Assembly (NCBI GenBank): GCA_947459055.1
Contig: CANHCG010000001.1
Location: 1-27,317 of the forward strand
Direction: 5' to 3'
Length of the DNA: 27,317 bases
Source of the DNA: Cytophagaceae bacterium
Lineage (GTDB): Bacteria; Bacteroidota; Bacteroidia; Cytophagales; Spirosomataceae
A model generated the notes under the pieces. That model was not told the DNA's origin. It ran no database searches and worked only from the letters and a program-made list of their open reading frames with translations. The position numbers were made by a program, and so were the translations under genes. The number at the start of each line of letters is the position of its first letter. Positions within the stretch are counted from its first letter, which is position 1. Positions 1 to 7,675 of the stretch are shown one piece after another.

Positions 1-147
1 ATATCGAATGGCGGTAGGGAACATCTCTACCAAAAAAGCAGCAATCGGTCCATACACCATCGTCACATTCAAGTACTTTATGTGACGATGGTGTATGGAC
101 CGATTGCTGCTTTTTTGGTAGAGATGTTCCCTACCGCCATTCGATAT
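1..147. repeat. Perfect 68-bp inverted repeat at the window edge (probable fold-back artefact)
   Basis: Bases 1-68 are the exact reverse complement of 80-147, separated by an 11-nt spacer (69-79). The right arm is coding sequence of an MFS transporter. The spacer also reads on in the same frame (I-Q-V-L-Y before V-T-M-V-Y-G-P), which fits the family. The left arm has no counterpart gene. A perfect repeat of this length, starting at base 1 and copying coding sequence, is best explained as a snap-back chimera or assembly fold at a contig end. A native cruciform is possible but less likely. Confidence 0.9.
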
Positions 148-390
148 ACCTCTATGTCATTGCCTTATCACATTGGAAACGGGATTTTTGGAGGACTTTT
201 ACCGGCTGTGGCGACTTATTTGGCGTCTAAGGCGACGTCGGCCAATGAGGTGGCCAAATTGGCGGGCCAACAAATCCCCTTCGATAAGCCCTATTTAGAA
301 GGTTTATGGTATCCCATCATCATTGGCGGGGTATGTTTTGTGATTGGATTGTTATATGTGAATGGAAAAGATAGGGAAATAAACGATTAG
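67..390 (+). CDS. MFS transporter, C-terminal fragment (metabolite:H+ symporter type)
   Basis: This is the C-terminal end of a major facilitator superfamily permease, probably a proton-coupled uptake carrier for a small organic acid or osmolyte in the inner membrane. The visible part starts in a transmembrane helix (Y-G-P-I-A-A-F-L-V-E) and continues with E-M-F-P-T-A-I-R-Y-T-S, the cytoplasmic loop motif of the metabolite:H+ symporter group (ProP/KgtP/ShiA-like). Two further hydrophobic helices follow and a short charged tail ends at the TAG. The first in-frame start codon visible is GTG 82, but this is not the true start: the reading frame and homology extend upstream to about 67, where the inverted-repeat artefact begins. 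The gene is followed 4 nt later by a small membrane protein gene and then acs, so acetate or another carboxylate is a plausible substrate; that is inference from context. Confidence 0.8.
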   Translation: MQVLYVTMVYGPIAAFLVEMFPTAIRYTSMSLPYHIGNGIFGGLLPAVATYLASKATSANEVAKLAGQQIPFDKPYLEGLWYPIIIGGVCFVIGLLYVNGKDREIND

Positions 391-394
391 AAAT

Positions 395-613
395 ATGAAT
401 GCGATACGACGTGTTTTTGGGCTAGTTTGGATCTTATTGGGTCTTGCGGCAGGCTATTTTTTAGTAGTACTTCAATCCTTTGCTTTGTTTGAAAAAGGAG
501 GAATGGATAATGTGGTGCCAGCGATAATTTATAGTTTTATTTTGGCGCCTTTATTGACCGGCGGCATGGTCATTTTCGGCATTTATGCGCTACAAAATGA
601 ATATCAACGATGA
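395..613 (+). CDS. Small two-helix membrane protein (possibly DUF6814-like)
   Basis: This is a 72-residue hydrophobic protein with two predicted transmembrane helices, roughly residues 6-30 and 44-65, joined by a short polar linker (E-K-G-G-M-D-N) and ending in a charged tail (Q-N-E-Y-Q-R). It starts 4 nt after the MFS stop codon, and its stop overlaps the acs start codon (ATGA at 610-613), so translation is very likely coupled. I recall small proteins of this type beside MFS carriers in Bacteroidota (DUF6814), but that assignment is from memory and not certain. It may be an accessory subunit of the carrier, loosely analogous to the small partner protein of acetate permeases. No catalytic motif is visible. 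Confidence 0.75.
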   Translation: MNAIRRVFGLVWILLGLAAGYFLVVLQSFALFEKGGMDNVVPAIIYSFILAPLLTGGMVIFGIYALQNEYQR

Positions 614-2520
614 AATCTTTACAAATTAGCTCCTTTGAGGAATACAAAGACGTTTATGCCTATAGTGTTCAAAACCCCGAGGGATTTTGGGGTGATGTGG
701 CTGAACATTTTACCTGGAAAAAGAAATGGGATCAAGTCTTGGATTGGAATTTCACAGAACCCCAAGTAGCCTGGTTTAAAGGAGCTCAATTAAATATTAC
801 TGAAAACTGTTTAGATCGGCATTTGGTAGACCGGGGGGACGATGTAGCGATTCTTTGGGAATCGAACGATCCAGATGAGGCCTTTCGTAAAATTACGTAT
901 CGGGAATTGCACCGGGAAGTTTGCAAATTTGCCCATGTATTAACCCAGCAAGGGGCTAAAAAAGGGGATCGGATTTGTTTATATATGCCGATGGTTCCGG
1001 AATTAACGGTAGCGGTGTTAGCTTGTGCACGTATCGGAGCGATTCACTCGGTCGTTTTTGGAGGTTTCTCTGCGCAGTCGATTGCCGATCGAATTCAAGA
1101 TGCCGCCTGTAACCTTGTGGTGACGGCAGATGGCACAATGCGAGGGAATAAGGAGATTTTTTTGAAAAACATTATGGATGATGCGTTGGTGCATTGCCCT
1201 ACGGTGGAACGCGTCATCGTTTTGGAACGATCCAATAGCCCTATTTCAATGATTAAGGGCCGGGATGTGTTTTATGGAGAAGAAATGGCGCGCATGGAGG
1301 GGCAGGGGCTGACGGATTTTCCGGCAGTGGCCATGGAAGCAGAGGATCCATTATTTATTTTGTATACCTCGGGTTCTACGGGTAAACCCAAGGGCGTGGT
1401 GCATACATGTGCTGGCTACATGGTTTTTGCGGCTTATACGTTTCAAAATATTTTTCAATACAAGCGGGGACAAATATATTTTTGTACGGCGGATATTGGT
1501 TGGATTACCGGTCATTCCTACATCGTTTATGGGCCTTTGGCTTCTGGGGCTACGAATGTGATGTTTGAGGGAATTCCTACCTTCCCAGATGCGGGTCGTT
1601 TTTGGGAGATTGTAGATAAATTCAAAGTAAATATATTATATACGGCGCCTACGGCGATTCGTTCGTTGATGGCCTATGGGTTAGATTACGTTAAAAATAA
1701 GGATTTAAGTTCTTTGCAGGTCTTGGGTTCGGTGGGTGAACCGATTAATGAGGAGGCCTGGAATTGGTTTAATACTCATATCGGGAAGGGGAATTGCCCG
1801 ATTGTCGATACTTGGTGGCAAACGGAAACAGGGGGGATTTTGATATCGCCTTTGGCGAATATTACGCCGACGAAGCCATGTTTCGCCACTTTGCCTTTGC
1901 CGGGGGTTCAACCTATGTTAGTAGATGAGAAAGGGGAGGAGATTGTGGGCAATGGGGTATCGGGAAATTTATGCATTAAATTTCCTTGGCCAGGGATAAT
2001 TCGAACGACCTATGGGGATCATGAGCGCTGCCGTACTACCTATTTTGCCACCTACGAAAATTTATATTTTACGAGTGATGGTTGCTTGCGCGATGAGGAT
2101 GGCTATTATCGAATTACAGGTCGGGTAGATGATGTGATGAACATCTCGGGCCATCGGATAGGAACGGCGGAGGTTGAGAACGCAATTAATATGCATACGG
2201 GTGTAATTGAGTCCGCTGTGGTCGCTTTTCCACATGAAATAAAAGGACAAGGGATATATGCCTACGTGATTTTATCGGATCATTCGCATCAGCCGGATCA
2301 GATCCGTAAAGACATTTCAGCGACCGTAACACGGATCATTGGGGCCATTGCGCGACCTGATAAAATACAATTTGTGACAGGTTTACCCAAGACCCGTTCA
2401 GGGAAAATTATGCGTCGAATTTTACGGAAAATTGCGGAAGGGGAACTATCAAATTTAGGGGATACCTCTACGCTTTTGGATCCTAATGTAGTGGATCAGA
2501 TTAAAGAGGAAAGACTTTAA
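610..2520 (+). CDS. acs: Acetyl-coenzyme A synthetase (acetate-CoA ligase, AMP-forming)
   Basis: This cytoplasmic enzyme activates acetate with ATP and CoA to acetyl-CoA via acetyl-AMP, feeding the TCA cycle and lipid synthesis. At 636 residues it is full length for the family (about 650). Residues 252-262 hold the P-loop Y-T-S-G-S-T-G-K-P-K-G. S-V-G-E-P-I-N lies near 374-380, and W-W-Q-T-E-T-G-G at 402-409 includes the tryptophan that restricts the acyl pocket to acetate. The hinge and CoA-site region (G-R-V-D-D-V, S-G-H-R-I-G) spans 504-518. Lys599 in K-T-R-S-G-K is the conserved catalytic lysine that acetylation silences in other bacteria. The ATG overlaps the upstream stop by 4 nt, and the ABC ATPase gene begins 1 nt after the TAA. 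It probably works with the upstream MFS carrier in acetate scavenging. Confidence 0.97.
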   Translation: MKSLQISSFEEYKDVYAYSVQNPEGFWGDVAEHFTWKKKWDQVLDWNFTEPQVAWFKGAQLNITENCLDRHLVDRGDDVAILWESNDPDEAFRKITYRELHREVCKFAHVLTQQGAKKGDRICLYMPMVPELTVAVLACARIGAIHSVVFGGFSAQSIADRIQDAACNLVVTADGTMRGNKEIFLKNIMDDALVHCPTVERVIVLERSNSPISMIKGRDVFYGEEMARMEGQGLTDFPAVAMEAEDPLFILYTSGSTGKPKGVVHTCAGYMVFAAYTFQNIFQYKRGQIYFCTADIGWITGHSYIVYGPLASGATNVMFEGIPTFPDAGRFWEIVDKFKVNILYTAPTAIRSLMAYGLDYVKNKDLSSLQVLGSVGEPINEEAWNWFNTHIGKGNCPIVDTWWQTETGGILISPLANITPTKPCFATLPLPGVQPMLVDEKGEEIVGNGVSGNLCIKFPWPGIIRTTYGDHERCRTTYFATYENLYFTSDGCLRDEDGYYRITGRVDDVMNISGHRIGTAEVENAINMHTGVIESAVVAFPHEIKGQGIYAYVILSDHSHQPDQIRKDISATVTRIIGAIARPDKIQFVTGLPKTRSGKIMRRILRKIAEGELSNLGDTSTLLDPNVVDQIKEERL

Positions 2521-2521
2521 T

Positions 2522-3925
2522 ATGCTGATAGCAGATATTCAGGACCTTTCGGCTTCCTATGGGGCCCAACAAGTTCTCAAGGATATTTCGTTTCAAATTA
2601 ATTCGGGAGATTGTTTGGCGATTGTAGGCCCGATGGGTTCTGGAAAAACCACGCTTGCCAAAGCCCTTTCTGGGCGTCTCTTTCGAAAAGGATCAGTCTA
2701 TTTTTCTGCTTGTGATGGCCAATCGAAGGCCCGCGTTATTTGGGTAGAGCAGCAGCATCGATTTACGAATCGAAGCAACATGCAAGAGTTTTACCTCCAG
2801 CAACGATTTAATTCGGCTGATTCCGATGATGCTTACACGATTTTAGAACATTTAGTAGAAGAAAAAAAGGAAGATGTGACTCGTTGGCTCTCCTTTTTTC
2901 ATTTAGATGAACTCATTGATAAGCCTTTAATTCAATTATCCAATGGGGAAAATAAGCGTTTGCAATTAGTTAAGTCCTTATTGCGGGAACCTGATTGGCT
3001 AATTTTAGATAATCCCTTTTTAGGCCTGGATGTGGAAGGTAGGAGGATTTTATCTGAGGTTTTAGGTCAGTTGGATGAAATGGGCATTCATTTTATTTTA
3101 ATTAATTCCCCGGCTGAAATGCCTAATTGTGTGAATCGGGTGATTTATTTAGAAAATGGTACTTTGGTTGATGCCCCAGACCCCAAAGACCAGGTCATTT
3201 TTAACCCAGACAAAATGGGGGTTTGGTATGATGGGTTCCCTCCGCGGCCAGATTTCGAAGTGGCGATTGGTATGAAGGCGGTCAATATTCAATATGGTCA
3301 AACAACGATCATTCAGCGCTTGGATTGGCAAGTTCTAAAAGGAGAAGCCTGGGCTTTATCAGGTCCGAATGGTGCAGGAAAATCAACCTTATTAAGTTTA
3401 GTAACGGCGGATAATCCACAGGCTTATGCGCAAAACTTGGTTTTATTTGATCGAAAACGAGGTTCTGGGGAAAGTATTTGGGATATCAAACGTCGAATCG
3501 GATATGTAAGTCCGGAATTACATCTATATTTCAAGGAGGGAGGGGATGTATTTTCGGTGGTGGCTTCGGGTTTATTTGATACCTTGGGCTTATTTAAGAA
3601 ATTGTCGGATCGCCAAGCGGAACAGGTGGAGGGCTGTTTGGAGGTATTGGGTTTATCCCAAATACGGGATAGGAATTTCCAGCAAATTTCATCGGGCGAA
3701 CAGCGAATGGTTTTACTTGCACGCGCCCTCGTAAAAAATCCACCATTGTTGATTTTAGATGAACCTTGCCAGGGTTTGGATGTACGTCAAATTCAACTCA
3801 TTAAAGAGCTTATCAATTTTTTGATCAACCGAGGAGAAACCACCTTGGTCTATGTGTCCCATTACGCGAGCGATATTCCGTCCGCAGTCCAAAAAGAACT
3901 AGCCTTAAAAGCGCCGATTGGTTAA
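2522..3925 (+). CDS. Tandem ABC ATPase, ModF-like
   Basis: This is a 467-residue soluble protein with two ABC nucleotide-binding domains and no membrane helices. Domain 1 has Walker A G-P-M-G-S-G-K-T (36-43), signature L-S-N-G-E (139-143) and Walker B L-I-L-D-N (160-164), in which the catalytic glutamate is replaced by Asn164. Domain 2 has Walker A G-P-N-G-A-G-K-S (281-288), signature S-S-G-E-Q (390-394) and an intact Walker B L-I-L-D-E (410-414). Size and organisation resemble ModF/PhrA, an ATPase associated with molybdate genes in some proteobacteria. No permease or binding protein lies nearby, so a transport role is not supported here. It starts 1 nt after the acs stop and is the last gene of that group. 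Site 1 is probably non-hydrolytic, giving an asymmetric ATPase. The substrate and partners are unknown. Confidence 0.85.
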   Translation: MLIADIQDLSASYGAQQVLKDISFQINSGDCLAIVGPMGSGKTTLAKALSGRLFRKGSVYFSACDGQSKARVIWVEQQHRFTNRSNMQEFYLQQRFNSADSDDAYTILEHLVEEKKEDVTRWLSFFHLDELIDKPLIQLSNGENKRLQLVKSLLREPDWLILDNPFLGLDVEGRRILSEVLGQLDEMGIHFILINSPAEMPNCVNRVIYLENGTLVDAPDPKDQVIFNPDKMGVWYDGFPPRPDFEVAIGMKAVNIQYGQTTIIQRLDWQVLKGEAWALSGPNGAGKSTLLSLVTADNPQAYAQNLVLFDRKRGSGESIWDIKRRIGYVSPELHLYFKEGGDVFSVVASGLFDTLGLFKKLSDRQAEQVEGCLEVLGLSQIRDRNFQQISSGEQRMVLLARALVKNPPLLILDEPCQGLDVRQIQLIKELINFLINRGETTLVYVSHYASDIPSAVQKELALKAPIG

Positions 3926-4533
3926 CGGATTAATTTGTCGAATGCCCGACTTGCCAACCATGGGAATCATCGTTCCAACCTATTTGTATAACCCTCCGAA
4001 AATATTGCCTAATTGATTCAAAATTCGATCAAGATTATTTTTTTTTAAAAATTTCATTTTAATTCTTGAAAATATTTTTTGGCTAGCCTATTCCTTTCCT
4101 ATGAATCGAGTGAACTTATTTCGATTTCGATGTTTTTGTGCTTTTTGAATGTGCCATAAATTACTTGTGTTTGCTTAGACAATTTATCTCGAGGAATTGT
4201 ATTTAGTTATATGGGTCTTTATGTAGCTATAATAGCAGTTATGATAAATTTCAATTGAACTGATAGGAAAGATACTAGAAGAGTATAGCATAGTTGGTTT
4301 ATTTGAAAATATAAATATACCAAGTGCGCATTCGGGTCAATCGATAAAGCCTGAACGGTTAATAAACTATTTTTATGTCTAGAATAATATTATTTAAACT
4401 TTTTTGATAAAAAATTTAACTATCCTATGACTAAATAAGGATAGTTCTATACCTTGGCCGTGTTAAAATTGCAATGTCTAGGAAAGTTTTTAGACACCTG
4501 TAAACCTTTTTTTAAACCTTTAAAAATTCTTTT
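3926..4533 (+). promoter_or_regulatory. Long AT-rich leader upstream of susC
   Basis: This 608-bp gap separates the acs group from the sugar locus and carries no convincing gene on either strand. It must hold the end of the acs transcript and the promoter of susC. I found no convincing Bacteroidota -33/-7 element (TTG spaced from TAnnTTTG) and no strong intrinsic terminator after 3925. The only clear structure is the inverted repeat at 4418-4446, listed separately. The last 30 bases before ATG 4534 are A/T-rich without a Shine-Dalgarno sequence, as is usual in this phylum. Confidence 0.5.
4418..4446 (+). promoter_or_regulatory. 9-bp inverted repeat, candidate operator or leader hairpin for susC
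   Basis: The arms AACTATCCT (4418-4426) and AGGATAGTT (4438-4446) are perfectly complementary, with an 11-nt loop. There is no following T-run, so it is not an intrinsic terminator. It lies about 90 bp upstream of the susC start. It could be a dimeric repressor or activator site near the promoter, or a hairpin in the 5' untranslated leader. No regulator gene is encoded nearby. Confidence 0.45.
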
Positions 4534-7500
4534 ATGAAAAACAATTCTATCATTCATCGAATTGGAATTCGGTCCGGGGGAATATTCCTCGCACTGTTTT
4601 TGATTCTATCGACTACCTTGATGGCCCAGCAACAAGCGGCCTCAGGAAAAGTGAAGGGATCGGATGGCGGCCCAGTTATTGGGGCTTCTATTTCCGTGGT
4701 AGGAACTTCACGCGGAGCCTCGACCGATGGCGAGGGAAATTTTAAAATCAATGTAAGTAAGAATGAAACCTTGAGGATTTCCTCGGTAGGTTACAATACG
4801 ACGAATGTTGTTTTTACGGGTCAAAAATCAATTGAAGTAACGTTGACGGTTGATAATAAAACCTTAAATGAAATTGTTGTAGTAGGTTACGGTAGTCAAA
4901 ACAAAAAAGAGATTACTGGAGCCGTACAAACGATTGCTTATAAGGATTTAAAGGATTTACCAGTAACACAAATTGCTCAGAAATTACAGGGTCAATTGGC
5001 CGGTGTTCAAATTAACCAAACAACAGGTAAGCCAGGAACGGGTATGAACGTTCGTATTCGTGGTCAATTATCAGTTTCAGCAGGTTCTGATCCATTATAT
5101 GTTGTGGATGGTTTTCCTATTACAGGATCGATTGGTGCGATGAACCCAGATGAGATTGAAGATATTTCCATCTTAAAGGATGCGTCTTCTACTTCACTTT
5201 ACGGTTCTCGTGCGGCGAATGGTGTGGTATTGATCACAACTAAAAAAGGTAAAGGTGCTGGAATGAATGTAAGTTTCAATGCCTTTACAGGTGTTCAAAA
5301 TGTACCGATGAAAGGACGTCTTGATATGATGGATGCAGAGGAATTTGCACAATTTAAGAAAGAGTCATTTGAAGATGCGAAGCAACCAGTTCCGGCTGAA
5401 TTTCAAAATCCATCTCAATATAAGGGAAAGAATAACGACTGGTATGATGCCTTGTTAAACAAGGATGCGCCTATGTCGAGTTACAACTTATCTATTTCGT
5501 CAAACAAGGAGCGTTCAAGAACTTCCTTAGTGGCTGGGGTATTGCAACAAAAAGGTGTGGTTAGAAATACAGATTATCAGCGGTATTCATTGCGTTTGAA
5601 TTCAACGTATGATATTTCTGATAAAGTTACTGTTGGATTCAACGTAGCTCCACAAATGGTTTACGATAACACACCAAGAACAGATGGTGATCGTGGAACA
5701 GGTATTTTATTTAATGCATTACATACTTGGCCAGTTATGCCTATTTATGAGGCAGATGGAAAAACATTGACTAAATTCAACCGTTTTCCAGCTAGTACAG
5801 GTAATATTTTTGCGTATGCGAACTGGGTACGTTCAGCAGATGAGTTGATTAATGAAACCACAACTACGAATTTGTTATCAAATGCGTTTATTGAGGTTGA
5901 GCCAATTAAAGGCTTGAAATTTAAGTCTTCTATGAACGGAGAGATTTTAAGAACGAAGTTTTTCTTCTTTAATCCTTCGAATGCAACTTCTGCAATCAAT
6001 ACACCGATTCCAACGACGGCTGTTTCGATTCGTCAAAACGTTGAAAACCTTTCTTGGTTGAACGAGAACACATTAACTTATAGCAAGACGCTTTGGGATG
6101 ATCATAAGTTTGAGTTATTAGGTGGTTATACGAATCAATATTTCCGTCAAGAGTCTACACAAGTTCAGGCGGATACTTACGCTGATGATCGTCTTCCAAC
6201 AATCCAAGGTGCGATTAACATCAATAGAGGTGCAACAGTTTCAGGTGTGCAAGAGTGGTCTTTGACTTCTTATTTAGCACGTTTGAACTATAACTACAAA
6301 GGCAAGTATTTATTTAATGCAGCAATTCGTAGTGATGGTTCGTCTCGTTTTGGAGCTAATAACCGTTGGGGTACTTTCCCATCTGTAGGTGCGGGTTGGG
6401 TTGTTTCTGATGAAGCATTTATGGCGGATTTACCTGCGGTTTCATTCATGAAAATTAGAGGTAGCTGGGGTATCATTGGTAACAATAACTTAGGTAACTA
6501 TACTTCTTATGCATTGATCAACAATACGGTGAACGGTGTGTTTGGAAATACAGTTGCCACAGGTGCTGCCGTAAGTTCATTAGCGAATCCGAATTTAGGT
6601 TGGGAAACAACGACACAATTGGATTTAGGTTTGGATTTAAACTTATTTAACAATCGGGTTAATTTTGCTTATGATTATTACACGAAGAATACGACCAACT
6701 TATTATATGCAGTACAAATTGCACAAGAGTCTGGTTTTGGTAACTTCAATGATAACATCGGAGAAATTAAATTCTGGGGACATGAATTCTCTTTAAACAC
6801 AACCAATACAACAGGTAAGGTTAAGTGGACAACAAATGCAAACATTTCGTTTAATAGAAACGTAGTTGTTTCCTTAGCTCCTGGTATTGACCGGGTATAC
6901 GGATCATTCCACATCACGAAAGTGGGTCAACCATTCGGACAATTTTATGGTGTGATTGCGGATGGAGTATATAAAAATGCAGCTGATTTAGCGGCTTCTC
7001 CTAAAGTTCCAGGTCGTTCTACAGTGGGAAGTATTAAGTTAAAGGATGCGAATGGAAATGGAGTAATTGATTACGGTGGAAACGCGGATGATCGTGTTAT
7101 CATGGGTAATCCATTCCCTGATTTTGTTTACGGTATTACGAACAATGTTACATATGGTAATTGGGATTTCAATATCATTGGATCGGGTTCTTATGGTAAC
7201 CAATTATTGGTTCGTCATATTTACTCAACGGCTAACTTAGACGGTGTATTTAACATGGTGGATGGAGCTAAATATCGTTTCCGTTCGGAGGAAAATCCAG
7301 GATTGGGTATGTATGGAACGACAGTTGGTGGTGGTAACGTAACCGGTATTGAGCGTGACTGGATGAATAGCCGTTTCGTAGCGGATGCTTCTTATTTCAC
7401 GATTCGTAACGTGACCTTGGGATATACATTTGCGAAACCAACTAAAGTTTACAAGTCGGTGCGTGTGTATGCTTCATGCCAACAAGCTTATGTGTTTACT

Positions 7501-7641
7501 AATTATTGGGGTGGACCAAATCCAGAAACATCTGCACAAGGAAACGGTCAAGGTGACGGTGGTAACTTGAGCCCAGGTGTGGATTTATCCAACTACCCAG
7601 TTCCAAGAACTTTCACGATTGGAGCAAACTTTAACTTTTAA
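4534..7641 (+). CDS. SusC/RagA-family TonB-dependent outer-membrane transporter
   Basis: This is the outer-membrane importer for a glycan or oligosaccharide, powered by TonB and capped by the SusD-like lipoprotein encoded next to it. The 1035 residues begin with a signal peptide (hydrophobic 17-29, probable cleavage near A-Q at 31-32). A carboxypeptidase-regulatory-like beta-sandwich follows at about 37-106, then the SusC signature region L-N-E-I-V-V-V-G-Y-G (111-120). The plug domain runs from about 125 to 240, with V-R-I-R-G, P-L-Y-V-V-D-G and the conserved G-S-R-A-A-N-G-V-V-L-I-T-T. The rest is a 22-strand-type barrel ending in phenylalanine (N-F-N-F), the usual outer-membrane assembly signal. 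The gene is noticeably rich in GGT and CGT codons, consistent with high expression. It is first in the sugar locus, 34 nt ahead of susD, and the substrate cannot be read from sequence. Confidence 0.96.
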   Translation: MKNNSIIHRIGIRSGGIFLALFLILSTTLMAQQQAASGKVKGSDGGPVIGASISVVGTSRGASTDGEGNFKINVSKNETLRISSVGYNTTNVVFTGQKSIEVTLTVDNKTLNEIVVVGYGSQNKKEITGAVQTIAYKDLKDLPVTQIAQKLQGQLAGVQINQTTGKPGTGMNVRIRGQLSVSAGSDPLYVVDGFPITGSIGAMNPDEIEDISILKDASSTSLYGSRAANGVVLITTKKGKGAGMNVSFNAFTGVQNVPMKGRLDMMDAEEFAQFKKESFEDAKQPVPAEFQNPSQYKGKNNDWYDALLNKDAPMSSYNLSISSNKERSRTSLVAGVLQQKGVVRNTDYQRYSLRLNSTYDISDKVTVGFNVAPQMVYDNTPRTDGDRGTGILFNALHTWPVMPIYEADGKTLTKFNRFPASTGNIFAYANWVRSADELINETTTTNLLSNAFIEVEPIKGLKFKSSMNGEILRTKFFFFNPSNATSAINTPIPTTAVSIRQNVENLSWLNENTLTYSKTLWDDHKFELLGGYTNQYFRQESTQVQADTYADDRLPTIQGAININRGATVSGVQEWSLTSYLARLNYNYKGKYLFNAAIRSDGSSRFGANNRWGTFPSVGAGWVVSDEAFMADLPAVSFMKIRGSWGIIGNNNLGNYTSYALINNTVNGVFGNTVATGAAVSSLANPNLGWETTTQLDLGLDLNLFNNRVNFAYDYYTKNTTNLLYAVQIAQESGFGNFNDNIGEIKFWGHEFSLNTTNTTGKVKWTTNANISFNRNVVVSLAPGIDRVYGSFHITKVGQPFGQFYGVIADGVYKNAADLAASPKVPGRSTVGSIKLKDANGNGVIDYGGNADDRVIMGNPFPDFVYGITNNVTYGNWDFNIIGSGSYGNQLLVRHIYSTANLDGVFNMVDGAKYRFRSEENPGLGMYGTTVGGGNVTGIERDWMNSRFVADASYFTIRNVTLGYTFAKPTKVYKSVRVYASCQQAYVFTNYWGGPNPETSAQGNGQGDGGNLSPGVDLSNYPVPRTFTIGANFNF

Positions 7642-7675
7642 TTAGCTAGATATCAAACGTTTATTTTAAGAAAAA

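Noticed and set aside
61..87. TCACA...TGTGA dyad resembling a CRP-type site
   Set aside because: It is simply the centre of the 68-bp fold-back inverted repeat inside MFS coding sequence.
2518..2524. Possible fusion or frameshift between acs and the ABC ATPase
   Set aside because: Both proteins are full length with normal ends; the 1-nt gap is ordinary operon spacing.
4228..4233. TATAAT sequence in the susC leader resembling a sigma-70 -10 box
   Set aside because: No TTGACA-like box lies 16-18 bp upstream, and Bacteroidota primary sigma factors use a different -33/-7 consensus; the leader is AT-rich so this hexamer is expected by chance.
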